Below, one piece after another: positions 53,402-61,977 of a DNA stretch of 64,000 nucleotides. The stretch is from contig JBGOTQ010000002.1 of NCBI GenBank assembly GCA_041476565.1, forward strand, positions 1 to 64,000, in the 5' to 3' direction. The DNA comes from DATKMG01 sp041476565. GTDB taxonomy: Bacteria > Acidobacteriota > Terriglobia > Versatilivoradales > Versatilivoraceae. Numbering within the stretch: position 1 is the first letter of the stretch; every line of letters starts with the position of its first letter. The position numbers were made by a program, and so were the translations under genes. The notes under the pieces were generated by a model. The model was not told the DNA's origin and ran no database searches. It was given only the letters and a program-made list of their open reading frames with translations.

Positions 53402-53935
53402 TCAAGACTCCGTTTTCTTATAGGCAATGCAGCTTGCGGAGGCACTCAGCCTTTGCCACTTAGTCACTTTGAGCAGGAGTGAGACGAAGTACCGTTCAGC
53501 CTGGCTGTTGCCAAAGAAACTTCGTGGGGAGTTCCAGGGGACGATCCTCTCAAACCCTTTCGAAGATAACAAATGGACCAATTCTCGAGGGGAATACATG
53601 TGAAGGTGCGTAGGATCAGCGCTTCGTTCAGCCTTGTTGAACCGGCTAGGTGAAGCCACAAACAACATTCCTCCGGGACGCAGCACCCGACGAGTTTCCT
53701 CCAGGCACGTGACGGCGACCCCGGGTTCCAGATGTTCGATCACTTGGTTGCATACAACTGTCTGAAAGATGGCATTCCCAAAAGGAAATGGCTGGCTCAA
53801 CATATGCAACAGAATCTGAACCCCCGGGCATCGAACCTGGGCCGCCTCGATAGCCTTGCTAGATCCTTCTAAACCTTCACAATTCAAACCCCAACGCACG
53901 GCACACTCAACAAATAGTCCAATTCCTGCTCCCAC
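53402..53935 (-). CDS. Class I SAM-dependent methyltransferase, start unresolved
   Basis: From GTG 53935 the product is 177 residues. It begins inside SAM motif I (ILDVGAGIGLFVECA), so it would lack the first beta strand. In-frame sequence further upstream, open to 54121, reads YFERFYSSRDWRFYRDILSL followed by FSEPGPILDV, as expected for this family. That upstream stretch contains no ATG, GTG or TTG, only CTG, ATT, ATA or ATC. The rest carries CNQVIEHLEPGVAVTCLEET and RPGGMLFVASPSRFNKAERS. The gene may use a rare start, depend on frameshifting from the preceding gene, or be damaged. Confidence 0.7.
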   Translation of the reverse strand: MGAGIGLFVECAVRWGLNCEGLEGSSKAIEAAQVRCPGVQILLHMLSQPFPFGNAIFQTVVCNQVIEHLEPGVAVTCLEETRRVLRPGGMLFVASPSRFNKAERSADPTHLHMYSPRELVHLLSSKGFERIVPWNSPRSFFGNSQAERYFVSLLLKVTKWQRLSASASCIAYKKTES

Positions 53936-54078
53936 ATCCAGGATCGGACCTGGCTCAGAGAATCTGACGATCAGGGAGAGTATATCCCTGTAAAATCTCC
54001 AATCTCGAGACGAATAGAATCGTTCGAAGTACTGCCCTGTTCCGATTCCCCCATTAATGGAGTATTGCTGTGACGTAG

Positions 54079-54753
54079 CTATGTTTTTCTCCCAGCCATG
54101 ATGGAAATTCGTTCTCCAAGATCAAAATAGTCATGCAAATGCGCAAGATGTACAAAAGGGAACATCAGTTCATAATCGCCGAATTGTCGAAACACCCAGT
54201 GCGTCCCGTTTTGCAAGGGAGAAGTATTCTCGACCAGGAACAAAAGGCCCCTATCTTTCAAAACCCTTCTAATTTCAGCAATTGTGTTGACCAGAGTGAT
54301 GCCAACTATGCCGCCTAACACAAGACAAGACCATACAACGTCCACTGACTTATCACAGAGTGGAATGTTCCCCTCTTTCATGATTTTGTATTCCACATTC
54401 GGAGTTTTGGGTGCCATGGCGATCAATGCGGGAATGGGATCAGCACCTATTACCAAGCCTCCATTGATAATTGAAGCCAGTTCCGAGCTGAACCGCCCAG
54501 GGCCACAGCCAAGGTCGAGAATCACTTTGTCTGATGGCAGCAGAACTTGCTGGAGACAAGGGAAAATCTCTTTGTGCTGAAAATCTGTAATAGCGTCGTA
54601 TTCATTTTGGCCGTGGTTTATATTCAGAACAGCTCTTTTGCCATAACACTTTACCCGGCTCTGCCAGTAAGAGACCCCTGTCAATTCTTGCTTCCGACGG
54701 AAGCTGAGCCAAATCCATCTTTCGATGATTCTTCGGATTAACGATCTTTCCAC
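54079..54753 (-). CDS. Class I SAM-dependent methyltransferase
   Basis: A 225-residue methyltransferase. The SAM loop is VILDLGCGPGRFSSELASI, followed by GADPIPALIAMAPK, the acidic VEYKIMKEGNIPLCDKSVD and KDRGLLFLVENTSPL. It ends in YFDLGERISIMAGRKT. GTG 54753 is chosen because it gives a 16-base overlap with the DegT gene; the longer frame from 54879 would run 140 bases into it. The C-terminal codons overlap the possible extension of the next methyltransferase. Confidence 0.78.
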   Translation of the reverse strand: MERSLIRRIIERWIWLSFRRKQELTGVSYWQSRVKCYGKRAVLNINHGQNEYDAITDFQHKEIFPCLQQVLLPSDKVILDLGCGPGRFSSELASIINGGLVIGADPIPALIAMAPKTPNVEYKIMKEGNIPLCDKSVDVVWSCLVLGGIVGITLVNTIAEIRRVLKDRGLLFLVENTSPLQNGTHWVFRQFGDYELMFPFVHLAHLHDYFDLGERISIMAGRKT

Positions 54754-55931
54754 AATATAGTTGACGTGACCGCCTGAACAACGTCCTGCCTGTCCTGGGT
54801 ATATAGCTTCGGAGACAACGGTAGGCTCACAGTCTTCCTCCCGATGCACATTGCATTCGGGTAGTCTTCGGGTTTCCAATCAAAGGTACTTTGGTAGTAT
54901 GGGTGTTCGGGAATACTCAAGTAGTGCACCCCCACTCCGATGTTTTCCCTGGTCATGGCCTCAAGAAATTGGTCTCGTTCAATCCCGGCGTGTACAGGGT
55001 CGATTAGAATGGTATAGAGATGATAGGCATGTCGTATCCACGGCTCGGGATCTGAGGGTAAACCGACGGGTAATTCGCTTAAGGCTTGATTATAGTAATT
55101 CCAGATCTCACGTCGGCGAAACCAGTTCTGATCCACCCGTGCCAGTTGGTGGATTCCAATGGCGGCTTGGAGGTCCATCATGTTGTATTTGAACCCGCAT
55201 TCCACCACCTGATAATGCTTGTATCCCTCATCACTGTAGCGTTTCCAGGCGTCATGGCTCATTCCATGGAGAGCCAGCACCTTGATGCGAGCTGAATCTT
55301 CTTCCCTCCGGGCAAGTACCATTCCCCCTTCCCCAGTAACTACGTTCTTGGTCACATAAAAGCTGAAACACCCAAAATCTCCAAACGTGCCCACTTTGCG
55401 CCCCTTGTATTCAGCTTCAATGGCGTGGGCGCAGTCCTCTATGACCTTCAAGCCGTGACTCTCGGAAATCGAACACAAGGAATCCATGTCACAGGATCTG
55501 CCAGCAAAATGAACAGGCAGGATGGCACGCGTTCTGGGGGTAATCCTGGCTTCCACCTGTGCCGGATCGATGGTCATAGTCCTGGGATCCACGTCAGCCA
55601 GCACAGGAGTGGCCCCTGCATGGATGATGGCATTGACGGTAGCACAAAAGGTCAAGGCAGAAGTAATGACCTCGTCGCCCGCCTTGATGCCCGCAGCAAG
55701 CAGGCTGAGATGCAGGGCAGCCGTGCAGGAGTTGACTGCGACCGCAAATTCCGCACCTTTGTAAGCCGCGAATTCCCTTTCGAATTGGGCCACCTTGGGC
55801 CCGGTTCCCAGCCATCCCTTCTTCAGGGAGTCTACAACTTCCTCAATTTCAGCGTCTTCAATAACCGGAGCGCCAAAGACTAGAAACCTGTCTTTGGTCC
55901 GAACGGGGCGGAATTCCTTCTTATTCTTCAT
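54738..55931 (-). CDS. DegT/DnrJ/EryC1/StrS family sugar aminotransferase
   Basis: A 397-residue PLP-dependent enzyme that converts a nucleotide-linked keto-sugar to an amino sugar. Motifs are EVVDSLKKGWLGTGPKVAQF, NSCTAALHLSLLAAGIKAGD, VIEDCAHAIEA and the PLP lysine in FGCFSFYVTKNVVTGEGG (Lys195). GFKYNMMDLQAAIGIHQL and HAYHLYTILID follow. This set matches ArnB/PseC/WecE-like aminotransferases. It is the most upstream gene of the minus-strand glycan locus and indicates that the glycan contains an amino sugar. ATG 55931 is used. Sugar identity is unknown. Confidence 0.93.
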   Translation of the reverse strand: MKNKKEFRPVRTKDRFLVFGAPVIEDAEIEEVVDSLKKGWLGTGPKVAQFEREFAAYKGAEFAVAVNSCTAALHLSLLAAGIKAGDEVITSALTFCATVNAIIHAGATPVLADVDPRTMTIDPAQVEARITPRTRAILPVHFAGRSCDMDSLCSISESHGLKVIEDCAHAIEAEYKGRKVGTFGDFGCFSFYVTKNVVTGEGGMVLARREEDSARIKVLALHGMSHDAWKRYSDEGYKHYQVVECGFKYNMMDLQAAIGIHQLARVDQNWFRRREIWNYYNQALSELPVGLPSDPEPWIRHAYHLYTILIDPVHAGIERDQFLEAMTRENIGVGVHYLSIPEHPYYQSTFDWKPEDYPNAMCIGRKTVSLPLSPKLYTQDRQDVVQAVTSTILWKDR

Positions 55932-56309
55932 AGAGTGCCTCAAGAGTTCTCTCAATAGCATGACTCCCGAGGAAAATGGTTTACGAAGATGGGGGCCACG
56001 CTCCGACCGGGCATCGAGCCCTGTCCGGCGGACTTGCCGCGCAGGAGTGCGGCTCCCACTTTGAAGAGCCCATTTTCACGTAGGTACCTTAAGTATGGAC
56101 AATCTGCTCCAACCATCCTTAGAATGAAACTCTGAATGGACCTTTCGGGCATAACCTGCGAATCTAGCCCGAAGGTTAGCTATCTCAAGACTCACAGATC
56201 GTAAGATAATCGACCCAACTGCGTGATACCAGCTAGGCGACACGAGATCAGCATTGAATATGACCGTCCCGAAACTCATGCGGTTCGGGTCAAGGCGGAG
56301 ATTACCCCA
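55932..56309. repeat. Divergent intergenic region with inverted repeat module
   Basis: No gene is seen between the DegT gene and the LolA-like gene. Bases 55984-56085 contain, on the minus strand, the TGAAAATGGGCTCTTCAAAG module, then GTGGGAGCCGCACTCC. This is an inverted copy of the element that starts at 819. Promoters for both flanking genes must lie here, but none stands out. Confidence 0.5.
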
Positions 56310-56981
56310 TTGATTTGGCGAAGAGCTTTAGTGGTATCGCTCTTAATGGTTGCCCCTGTCGCCACCCCTTCGGCCAACCTGGACGATCTGAATAGCACTA
56401 TTAATTCCCTTCAAAAGAAATACTCAAAGGTCATAGACCTCCGCATGGACTTTATTCAGACGTACAAAACACCACGAAGGCCTCCACGGACGGAGACCGG
56501 GATTCTTTACCTTCGCCGTCCCGGCATGATGCGTTGGGAGTACCATTCTCCCAGTGAAAAGCTCTTTGTATCCAACGGGAAGGACATTTACTTTTATCTC
56601 CCCGAAGAGCAACAAGTTCAGAAGACCACGGTCAAAGAAAGCCGGGACCAGCGTCTGCCCTTTCTTTTTCTCCTTGGCAGAAGCAATCTAAGGAAGGACT
56701 TTTCTAAAATAGAATGGGCTAACGAGCAAAAGTCCTTTTTTGCTGGCAACCGCATCCTTTACGCTTACCCTAAGAAGAATATCGACGATTTTTCAAAAGT
56801 CCTTATGGAGTATGAACCTGGAAGGGTTCAACTGCAACGGGTCATTATCTTTGACATTGATGGATCAACGAGCGAATTCGTTTTTACCAATATCAAGGAA
56901 AATTCCGGACTCAGCCCCAAGCTCTTTGAGTTTCATATTCCAAGCAACGTCGAGGTGATCGGCTCGGGGGAGAACCAGTAA
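56310..56981 (+). CDS. lolA: Outer-membrane lipoprotein carrier LolA-type protein
   Basis: A 223-residue periplasmic protein of the LolA family, which ferries lipoproteins from the LolCDE complex to the outer membrane. A signal peptide (RALVVSLLMVAPVATPSA) is followed by LDDLNSTINSLQKKYSKVID and the conserved LRMDFIQTY. GILYLRRPGMMRWEYHSPSE, LFVSNGKDIYFYLPEEQQVQ and FLLGRSNLRKDF then follow, matching the LolA half-barrel. A TTG at 56310 with GGAG upstream gives the best signal peptide; a GTG at 56223 is the longer alternative. It is upstream of, but separated by a repeat from, the pilus operon. Confidence 0.85.
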   Translation: MIWRRALVVSLLMVAPVATPSANLDDLNSTINSLQKKYSKVIDLRMDFIQTYKTPRRPPRTETGILYLRRPGMMRWEYHSPSEKLFVSNGKDIYFYLPEEQQVQKTTVKESRDQRLPFLFLLGRSNLRKDFSKIEWANEQKSFFAGNRILYAYPKKNIDDFSKVLMEYEPGRVQLQRVIIFDIDGSTSEFVFTNIKENSGLSPKLFEFHIPSNVEVIGSGENQ

Positions 56982-57652
56982 AACTCAGCACAACCCAGAC
57001 CCTTCGTAGCGATGGGGGTCTCACCAGTGCAATCAAAAGTGACGTACAGAGGGCGAGCATCGTAACCCTAGCCTGAAAGGCCGGAATAGCTCAGCCAAGG
57101 CAGAGCGAGTGTTGGTAACAAGCGCCGCCCTAGCTACAAGTACCCCTAAAACGTCCCCGGCCCTGAAAAGGCGAAATGGAGACCTTGAACCTCAAGGTTC
57201 TTGCGCTCACAGCCAACCCCCTTCCTCCTCAACATTGGGTTGATTTGGTCCAGTTTGTCATTCCGCTCTTTCAGAGCTTTCTTGTCCTTCCAATCCCTAA
57301 CCCAAGGCGTTGCGGCCGGCAGTCGCCTGCCGGCTCCTGCTTTTCGTCCGCTCTGCCCTGGGCTGGATTATGTCGGCCTTTCAGGCCTCGCACATCAATA
57401 TCCTAAGAAATTGACATCGATCCTTCACCCCAGGTCGAAGCTCGGGACAGAAGTCGCTTCGCTTGTCCTCTGGCCTCTGCTATCCTAGCCTTTCAGGCCA
57501 AGTGGGGAGTCGCTAGGTCGCCGAGAAACCCTGACCCAGCTTCTCCGTTGTACGCCACTTTTGACTGCACCTGTCGCTTCACGCGGATGTGGAGATCCCA
57601 TGGGGTCTTGGTTTATAATTAAGTATTAGTGCTCTTGATTCCAGGAATCACG
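56982..57652. repeat. Intergenic region with a 550-base terminal-inverted-repeat element
   Basis: No protein gene is seen here. Bases 57024-57048 (CCAGTGCAATCAAAAGTGAC and onward) and 57549-57573 (TGTACGCCACTTTTGACTGC and onward) are inverted repeats matching at about 21 of 25 positions. Inside, CTGAAAGGCC near 57075 is inverted relative to GGCCTTTCAGGCC near 57380 and CTTTCAGGCC near 57490. The segments around these (CTCTGCC...GGCTG) also match. It resembles a non-autonomous mobile element. The promoter of the pilus operon probably lies in 57580-57650. Confidence 0.65.
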
Positions 57653-58867
57653 ATGCCTGAATTTCGATGTCGGATTGCCAACGGTAATGGGGAAATACTC
57701 ACCTCCAGCTACAACTCTCCCTCAGAGGCTGAACTGCGCCACCGGTTGACTGACCAAGGCTATTATATTTATTCCATCAAAGAAAAGGGCAGAATCGCCT
57801 CCCTAGGTTTCTCTTTTCAGGCCCGAACCAGAAAGATCAAACCGACAGAATTCATTATCTTTAACCAGCAGTTTGTAGCTTTGATCCATGCGGGACTACC
57901 TATTCTGAAATCATTGGAACTCCTCACCCAGCGAGTCAAGAACGATCGATTCCGTGAGATGCTGAACGATGTGTCAGGCCGCGTTAAGTCCGGTGCGTCA
58001 TTATCGGAGTCTTTTGAGGTTCAGGGTGTCTTTTCCAAAGTCTACACAGCCTCCCTCTACGCTGGTGAGAAGAGCGGGAACTTGGAGGAGGTCATCAGGC
58101 GCTTCATCGAATACCAACGAATCGTTACCCAAACGAAGAGTAAAATCATATCGGCATTAACTTATCCTGCTATCCTCACGTTCCTGCTGGTAGTGATGGT
58201 TACCTTCATCCTATCGGTCGTTGTTCCTCGATTCACAGAGTTCTATTCCGGCTTGGGGGCACAGCTTCCCCAAATTACTTTAGTACTAATCGCTGTCTCC
58301 AATGCGGTTAGTGGGCATCTAGTCAGTGGAGTGGTTTCTTCCATTGCTGCCGTCGTGGCGGTCCGATTCTGGGTTGGAACCCCGCGGGGCGGAATCTACC
58401 TGGACGGCCTCAAACTGAGACTCCCCATCATTGGCGACATTTGGAATAAGTTTGCCTTTTCTCAGTTAAGCCGGACTCTATCCACCTTGCTTTCGGGGGG
58501 CATCCCGCTGGTCAATTCTCTTGAAATCGTGGCAGACTCCTCGGGAAACCAGGTGATTACCCAAGCGGTGAAATCTGCGATCACTTCAGTGAGGGAGGGA
58601 CAATCTCTATCCAAAAGCTTAGAGCTGAGTGGTATTGTCCCCGATCTGGCCATTGAGATGGTGCAGGTCGGCGAATCCACGGGCTCTCTTAGCGATATGC
58701 TCAGGTACATTGCCGACTTCTACGATGAAGAGGTTAATGTTCGTCTCAGCCGGTTGTTTACTTTTATCGAACCGGCTCTGCTTGTTGTTCTGGCGAGTAT
58801 CGTGGCTTTTGTGCTGATTGCCCTCTACTTGCCGATCTTTAATTTAGCAGGTACGTTAAAGGTATAG
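57653..58867 (+). CDS. pilC: Type IV pilus/type II secretion inner-membrane platform protein PilC (GspF family)
   Basis: A 404-residue inner-membrane protein that couples the assembly ATPase to pilin polymerisation. It has the family's duplicated cytoplasmic domains: FIIFNQQFVALIHAGLPILK, LESFEVQGVFSKVYTASLYA-like SFEVQGVFSKVYTASLYAGE, and FAFSQLSRTLSTLLSGGIPL. The second half has EMVQVGESTGSLSDMLRYIA and three hydrophobic helices. ATG 57653 is used. It opens the operon upstream of the four-helix gene and pilB. Confidence 0.93.
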   Translation: MPEFRCRIANGNGEILTSSYNSPSEAELRHRLTDQGYYIYSIKEKGRIASLGFSFQARTRKIKPTEFIIFNQQFVALIHAGLPILKSLELLTQRVKNDRFREMLNDVSGRVKSGASLSESFEVQGVFSKVYTASLYAGEKSGNLEEVIRRFIEYQRIVTQTKSKIISALTYPAILTFLLVVMVTFILSVVVPRFTEFYSGLGAQLPQITLVLIAVSNAVSGHLVSGVVSSIAAVVAVRFWVGTPRGGIYLDGLKLRLPIIGDIWNKFAFSQLSRTLSTLLSGGIPLVNSLEIVADSSGNQVITQAVKSAITSVREGQSLSKSLELSGIVPDLAIEMVQVGESTGSLSDMLRYIADFYDEEVNVRLSRLFTFIEPALLVVLASIVAFVLIALYLPIFNLAGTLKV

Positions 58868-58897
58868 GGGACAGGTTAGAGAAGAAAGAGAAAACTG

Positions 58898-59260
58898 GTG
58901 GAGAGGATTCAGTCGCACAAGGATTTGGTGGTATGGAAGAAGGCTATGGATCTTGTGGTCGAGGTGTATAGGCTGACAATTTATTTCCCTCAGTCAGAGA
59001 ATTTCCGTTTGGTCTCGCAGATCACTCGGGCTGCAGCGTCAGTTCCGGCCAATATCGCAGAGGGGCATGCGCGAGCTACTCGAAGGGACTTTGCCAACTT
59101 CTTGGCGATCCCCAAAGGCTCTCTGATGGAAACTGAGACTTATATTATGTTGGCGCAAAGACTGAATTATCTAAAGGCAGAACAGGTAACCCCGATTTTG
59201 AGTCTTATAGTTGAGATTAGTAAGGTGCTTACCTCTTTGAGAAATAAGTTGATCCAGTGA
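58898..59260 (+). CDS. Four-helix-bundle (23S rRNA-IVS/Avd-like) protein
   Basis: A 120-residue helical protein of the family known from 23S rRNA intervening sequences and as the Avd accessory protein of diversity-generating retroelements. The diagnostic motif is QITRAAASVPANIAEGHAR, followed by DFANFLAIPKGSLMETET. These proteins form homopentamers that may bind nucleic acid. The start is GTG 58898. It is placed within the pilus operon, between pilC and pilB, with repeat-like DNA (CCTGTAACC units) on its 3' side. No reverse transcriptase gene is in the window, so a retroelement link is unsupported. Confidence 0.88.
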   Translation: MERIQSHKDLVVWKKAMDLVVEVYRLTIYFPQSENFRLVSQITRAAASVPANIAEGHARATRRDFANFLAIPKGSLMETETYIMLAQRLNYLKAEQVTPILSLIVEISKVLTSLRNKLIQ

Positions 59261-59261
59261 C

Positions 59262-59318
59262 CACTTTAGGTGGAAGTGGTTAACTGTTCCCTGTAACCTA
59301 TGACCTGTAACCTAAAAC
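59262..59318 (+). repeat. Short CCTGTAACC-type repeat before pilB
   Basis: The 57-base gap between the four-helix gene and pilB contains units CCTGTAACCTATGA and CCTGTAACCTAAAA in tandem, with ATTAAC-like sequences before. It is a small direct repeat; similar CCTG(A/T)CACC-type runs occur at 63770-63800 before the last gene. Confidence 0.4.
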
Positions 59319-59319
59319 C

Positions 59320-60969
59320 ATGAATCAGAAAACTCTAAATCTGTCGGAAACGAAAACGCAAACCAAGTTGGATCCGAAGCCTACCCGGCAGGATGAAGAA
59401 CGAGAAGCGCGCCGGCTGGCTGAGCGCTATCGCTTGGAGTTCGTTGACCTCAAGAATTATCCGATTGATCCTGAGTTGTTTCGCACCATTCCGGCAGATC
59501 TGATGTTTCGATACAATTTTGTGCCCCTAAAACCGGTTGGTGCGAGGCTTATAGTCGCCGTTGCTGATCCCAGCGAATTGTTGTTGACTGATGAACTGGG
59601 GGTGCTGCTTAACAAGAAGCTCCTTGTAAGGGTGGCTGCCCCCTCCCAGATTGGCGATATCCTGAAAAAGAGCGAATCGTCCCAAAGGGTATTGGAGGAA
59701 GCAACAGAAGGATTCACGCTGGATTTGATCAAGGAGAATGAGGCGGGCGAAGAGATCATATCCATCGAAAAACTCACCAGTGAGGCCGAGAACCCGATTA
59801 TCCGGTTGGTCGATTCAACCATCTTCAATGCGCTGGAGCGCCGTGCCAGCGATATCCACGTTGAAACCGGAGACAATGAGGTCATCATCAAGTACCGGGT
59901 TGACGGCGTCCTGCAGCAGGCCATGCAGCCCATTGCCAAAGAACATCATTCGACCATCATCTCGCGCATCAAAGTCATGTCAGAACTCGACATCTCCGAG
60001 CGCCGCATCCCGCAGGACGGCCGATTCCGTGTGCGGTACAAAGGCCGCTTGATCGATTTTCGAGTGTCAATCATGCCATCTATCCACGGTGAGGACGCAG
60101 TGTTGCGCGTCCTGGATAAGGAGGCGATGAGTGAAAAATTCCGGCAACTAAGCCTCGATGTCGTCGGCTTTTCGGAGGCGGATCTCAAAAAATTCCGCCG
60201 CTACATCAGTGAACCCTATGGAATGGTGCTGGTCACCGGGCCGACCGGCAGCGGGAAAACCACGACCCTTTACGCGGCTTTGTCGGAAATCAAGAGTGAC
60301 GAAGACAAGATCATCACGATCGAGGACCCGGTCGAATACCAGATCCGCGGAATCACTCAGATTCCTGTCAATGAGAAGAAGGGTCTCACTTTTGCCCGCG
60401 GTCTGCGGTCCATTCTGCGCCACGATCCCGACAAAATCATGGTTGGGGAAATCCGAGATCCCGAGACGGCCCAAATCGCAATCCAGTCAGCCCTGACGGG
60501 GCATTTAGTGTTCACGACAGTTCACGCCAACAACGTGGTCGATGTGCTGGGCCGTTTCCTCAACATGGGGGTCGAACCTTACAACTTTGTGTCGGCCCTC
60601 AACTGTATCCTGGCACAACGCCTGGTTCGTGTCATTTGCGAACAGTGCAAACACTCAATGAAACAGGGCGACCGCGCGTTGTCCGAATCCGGCCTCGACC
60701 CCAAGCTTTATATGGATCATCCGTTTTACGAAGGAATGGGCTGTCTGGACTGCGGCGGTACGGGATACCGAGGACGTACCGCAATCCATGAGTTGCTCGA
60801 TCTTTCCGATCGAATTCGCGAGATGATCCTGGAGAGGAAGCCTGCTTCTGAAATCAAACGAGTGGCTCATGAGGAAGGGATGACGTTCCTCAGGGAATCT
60901 GCCGTGCAAAAAGTCCTGGCAGGGGAGACAACTCTGAAAGAAATTAACAAAGTTACATTCATCGAGTAA
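59320..60969 (+). CDS. pilB: Pilus assembly/type II secretion ATPase PilB (GspE family)
   Basis: A 549-residue hexameric ATPase that powers pilin extraction and polymerisation. The N-terminal MshEN-like domain (ERYRLEFVDLKNYPIDPELF) is followed by the core: ERRASDIHVETG, Walker A GPTGSGKTT near residues 307-315, Asp box TIEDPVEYQIRGITQIPVNE, Walker B VGEIRDPETA and the His box TGHLVFTTVHANN. The zinc motif CEQCKHS and CLDCGGTGYRGR closes the structure. It starts 59 bases after the four-helix gene and is followed by pilM after 3 bases. Confidence 0.95.
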   Translation: MNQKTLNLSETKTQTKLDPKPTRQDEEREARRLAERYRLEFVDLKNYPIDPELFRTIPADLMFRYNFVPLKPVGARLIVAVADPSELLLTDELGVLLNKKLLVRVAAPSQIGDILKKSESSQRVLEEATEGFTLDLIKENEAGEEIISIEKLTSEAENPIIRLVDSTIFNALERRASDIHVETGDNEVIIKYRVDGVLQQAMQPIAKEHHSTIISRIKVMSELDISERRIPQDGRFRVRYKGRLIDFRVSIMPSIHGEDAVLRVLDKEAMSEKFRQLSLDVVGFSEADLKKFRRYISEPYGMVLVTGPTGSGKTTTLYAALSEIKSDEDKIITIEDPVEYQIRGITQIPVNEKKGLTFARGLRSILRHDPDKIMVGEIRDPETAQIAIQSALTGHLVFTTVHANNVVDVLGRFLNMGVEPYNFVSALNCILAQRLVRVICEQCKHSMKQGDRALSESGLDPKLYMDHPFYEGMGCLDCGGTGYRGRTAIHELLDLSDRIREMILERKPASEIKRVAHEEGMTFLRESAVQKVLAGETTLKEINKVTFIE

Positions 60970-60972
60970 TTC

Positions 60973-61977
60973 ATGGCTTTAAAGAGGTTCAACGAGCGCA
61001 TCTACAAATTCTTTCAGCCTGGCTTGCCTCCAATCAGTTGCGAGATTTCTCAGGAATTTGTCTCCGTGGTACGCCTCAACGCCAAGGACCCCGCTATTGT
61101 CGAACGCTCAGTAGTGACTCCAATTCCAGAGGGTTTAGTGACTCCCTCACTCAGCCAACCCAACATCAGATCAATTCCGGATCTCTCGGATCTCTTGAAG
61201 TCGAGCCTGGCAAGGGCTGAGATCAAGACCAACAAGATTTCTGTGGCCGTCCCTGACAGTTCGGTTAAGGTGGCTATTCTCAGCTTTGACAAACTCCCCG
61301 GCAATGAAAATGAGAGGCAACAACTCTTAAAATGGCGGCTGAAGAAGACTACCCCGTTCAATGTGGAGGACTCTCACGTTGCCTATTATCAGCAACAAGG
61401 GGCGAACGGCAAAATCAGTGTTGTGACGGTGGTTGTTTACCGGGAAGTTCTCGCGCAATACGAAGCTCTCTTTCGAGGTCTAGGGATGCAAGCCGGTTTT
61501 ATTACTCCGGCGTCATTGGCGGCTTTTGAACTGCTGGCGCGCTCGGAACCTTCGGCTTTGAAGGGATCGATTCTCTTCGTGCACTGGAATAGTTCGTCTC
61601 TTTCCGCCCTGATAGTGCGAGAGACCTCCGTTGTGTTCTTCCGCCATCTGGATTACTTCGACGGGGAAGGAAGAAATGGAGCTGGCTTGGAGGCTTCGAA
61701 CGTAGCAGAAAGAGAACGAGAATCCATCTACGACGAGATCCACCCTTGTCTGATGTACTATCAAGACAAACTAGGGGACGTCGGCGTGGATAAGATCTAC
61801 ATCCTGGCACGCCAGGAACTGGGGCTGCCAAGTCTGGAATTCCTTTCACAGAAAACGGGAAGCCCTGTAGTGAATTTGGATCCCTTGCATTTGTTCCGCA
61901 GCCACCCGGCGGGGTACCTGCCAATGTCGAAGAATGCGTTGGCACCCGCGCTGGGCCTGGCCCTGGGGAGCGCCTAA
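60973..61977 (+). CDS. pilM: Pilus assembly protein PilM-like
   Basis: A 334-residue actin-like cytoplasmic protein that anchors PilN. Patterns are SVVRLNAKDPAIVERSVV, ISVAVPDSSVKVAILSFDKL, RQQLLKWRLKKTTPFNVEDS and SVVTVVVYREVLAQYEALFR, all matching the PilM N- and central domains. The C-terminal part is less conserved and includes a 40-residue polar loop (DYFDGEGRNGAGLEASN). Its ATG follows three bases after the pilB stop. It is clearly a PilM/GspL-like component; the assignment to pilus rather than T2SS rests on the company of pilN and pilO. Confidence 0.88.
   Translation: MALKRFNERIYKFFQPGLPPISCEISQEFVSVVRLNAKDPAIVERSVVTPIPEGLVTPSLSQPNIRSIPDLSDLLKSSLARAEIKTNKISVAVPDSSVKVAILSFDKLPGNENERQQLLKWRLKKTTPFNVEDSHVAYYQQQGANGKISVVTVVVYREVLAQYEALFRGLGMQAGFITPASLAAFELLARSEPSALKGSILFVHWNSSSLSALIVRETSVVFFRHLDYFDGEGRNGAGLEASNVAERERESIYDEIHPCLMYYQDKLGDVGVDKIYILARQELGLPSLEFLSQKTGSPVVNLDPLHLFRSHPAGYLPMSKNALAPALGLALGSA

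Noticed and set aside
58898..59260. Diversity-generating retroelement suggested by the Avd-like protein
   Set aside because: No reverse transcriptase, template repeat or variable repeat was seen anywhere in the window.
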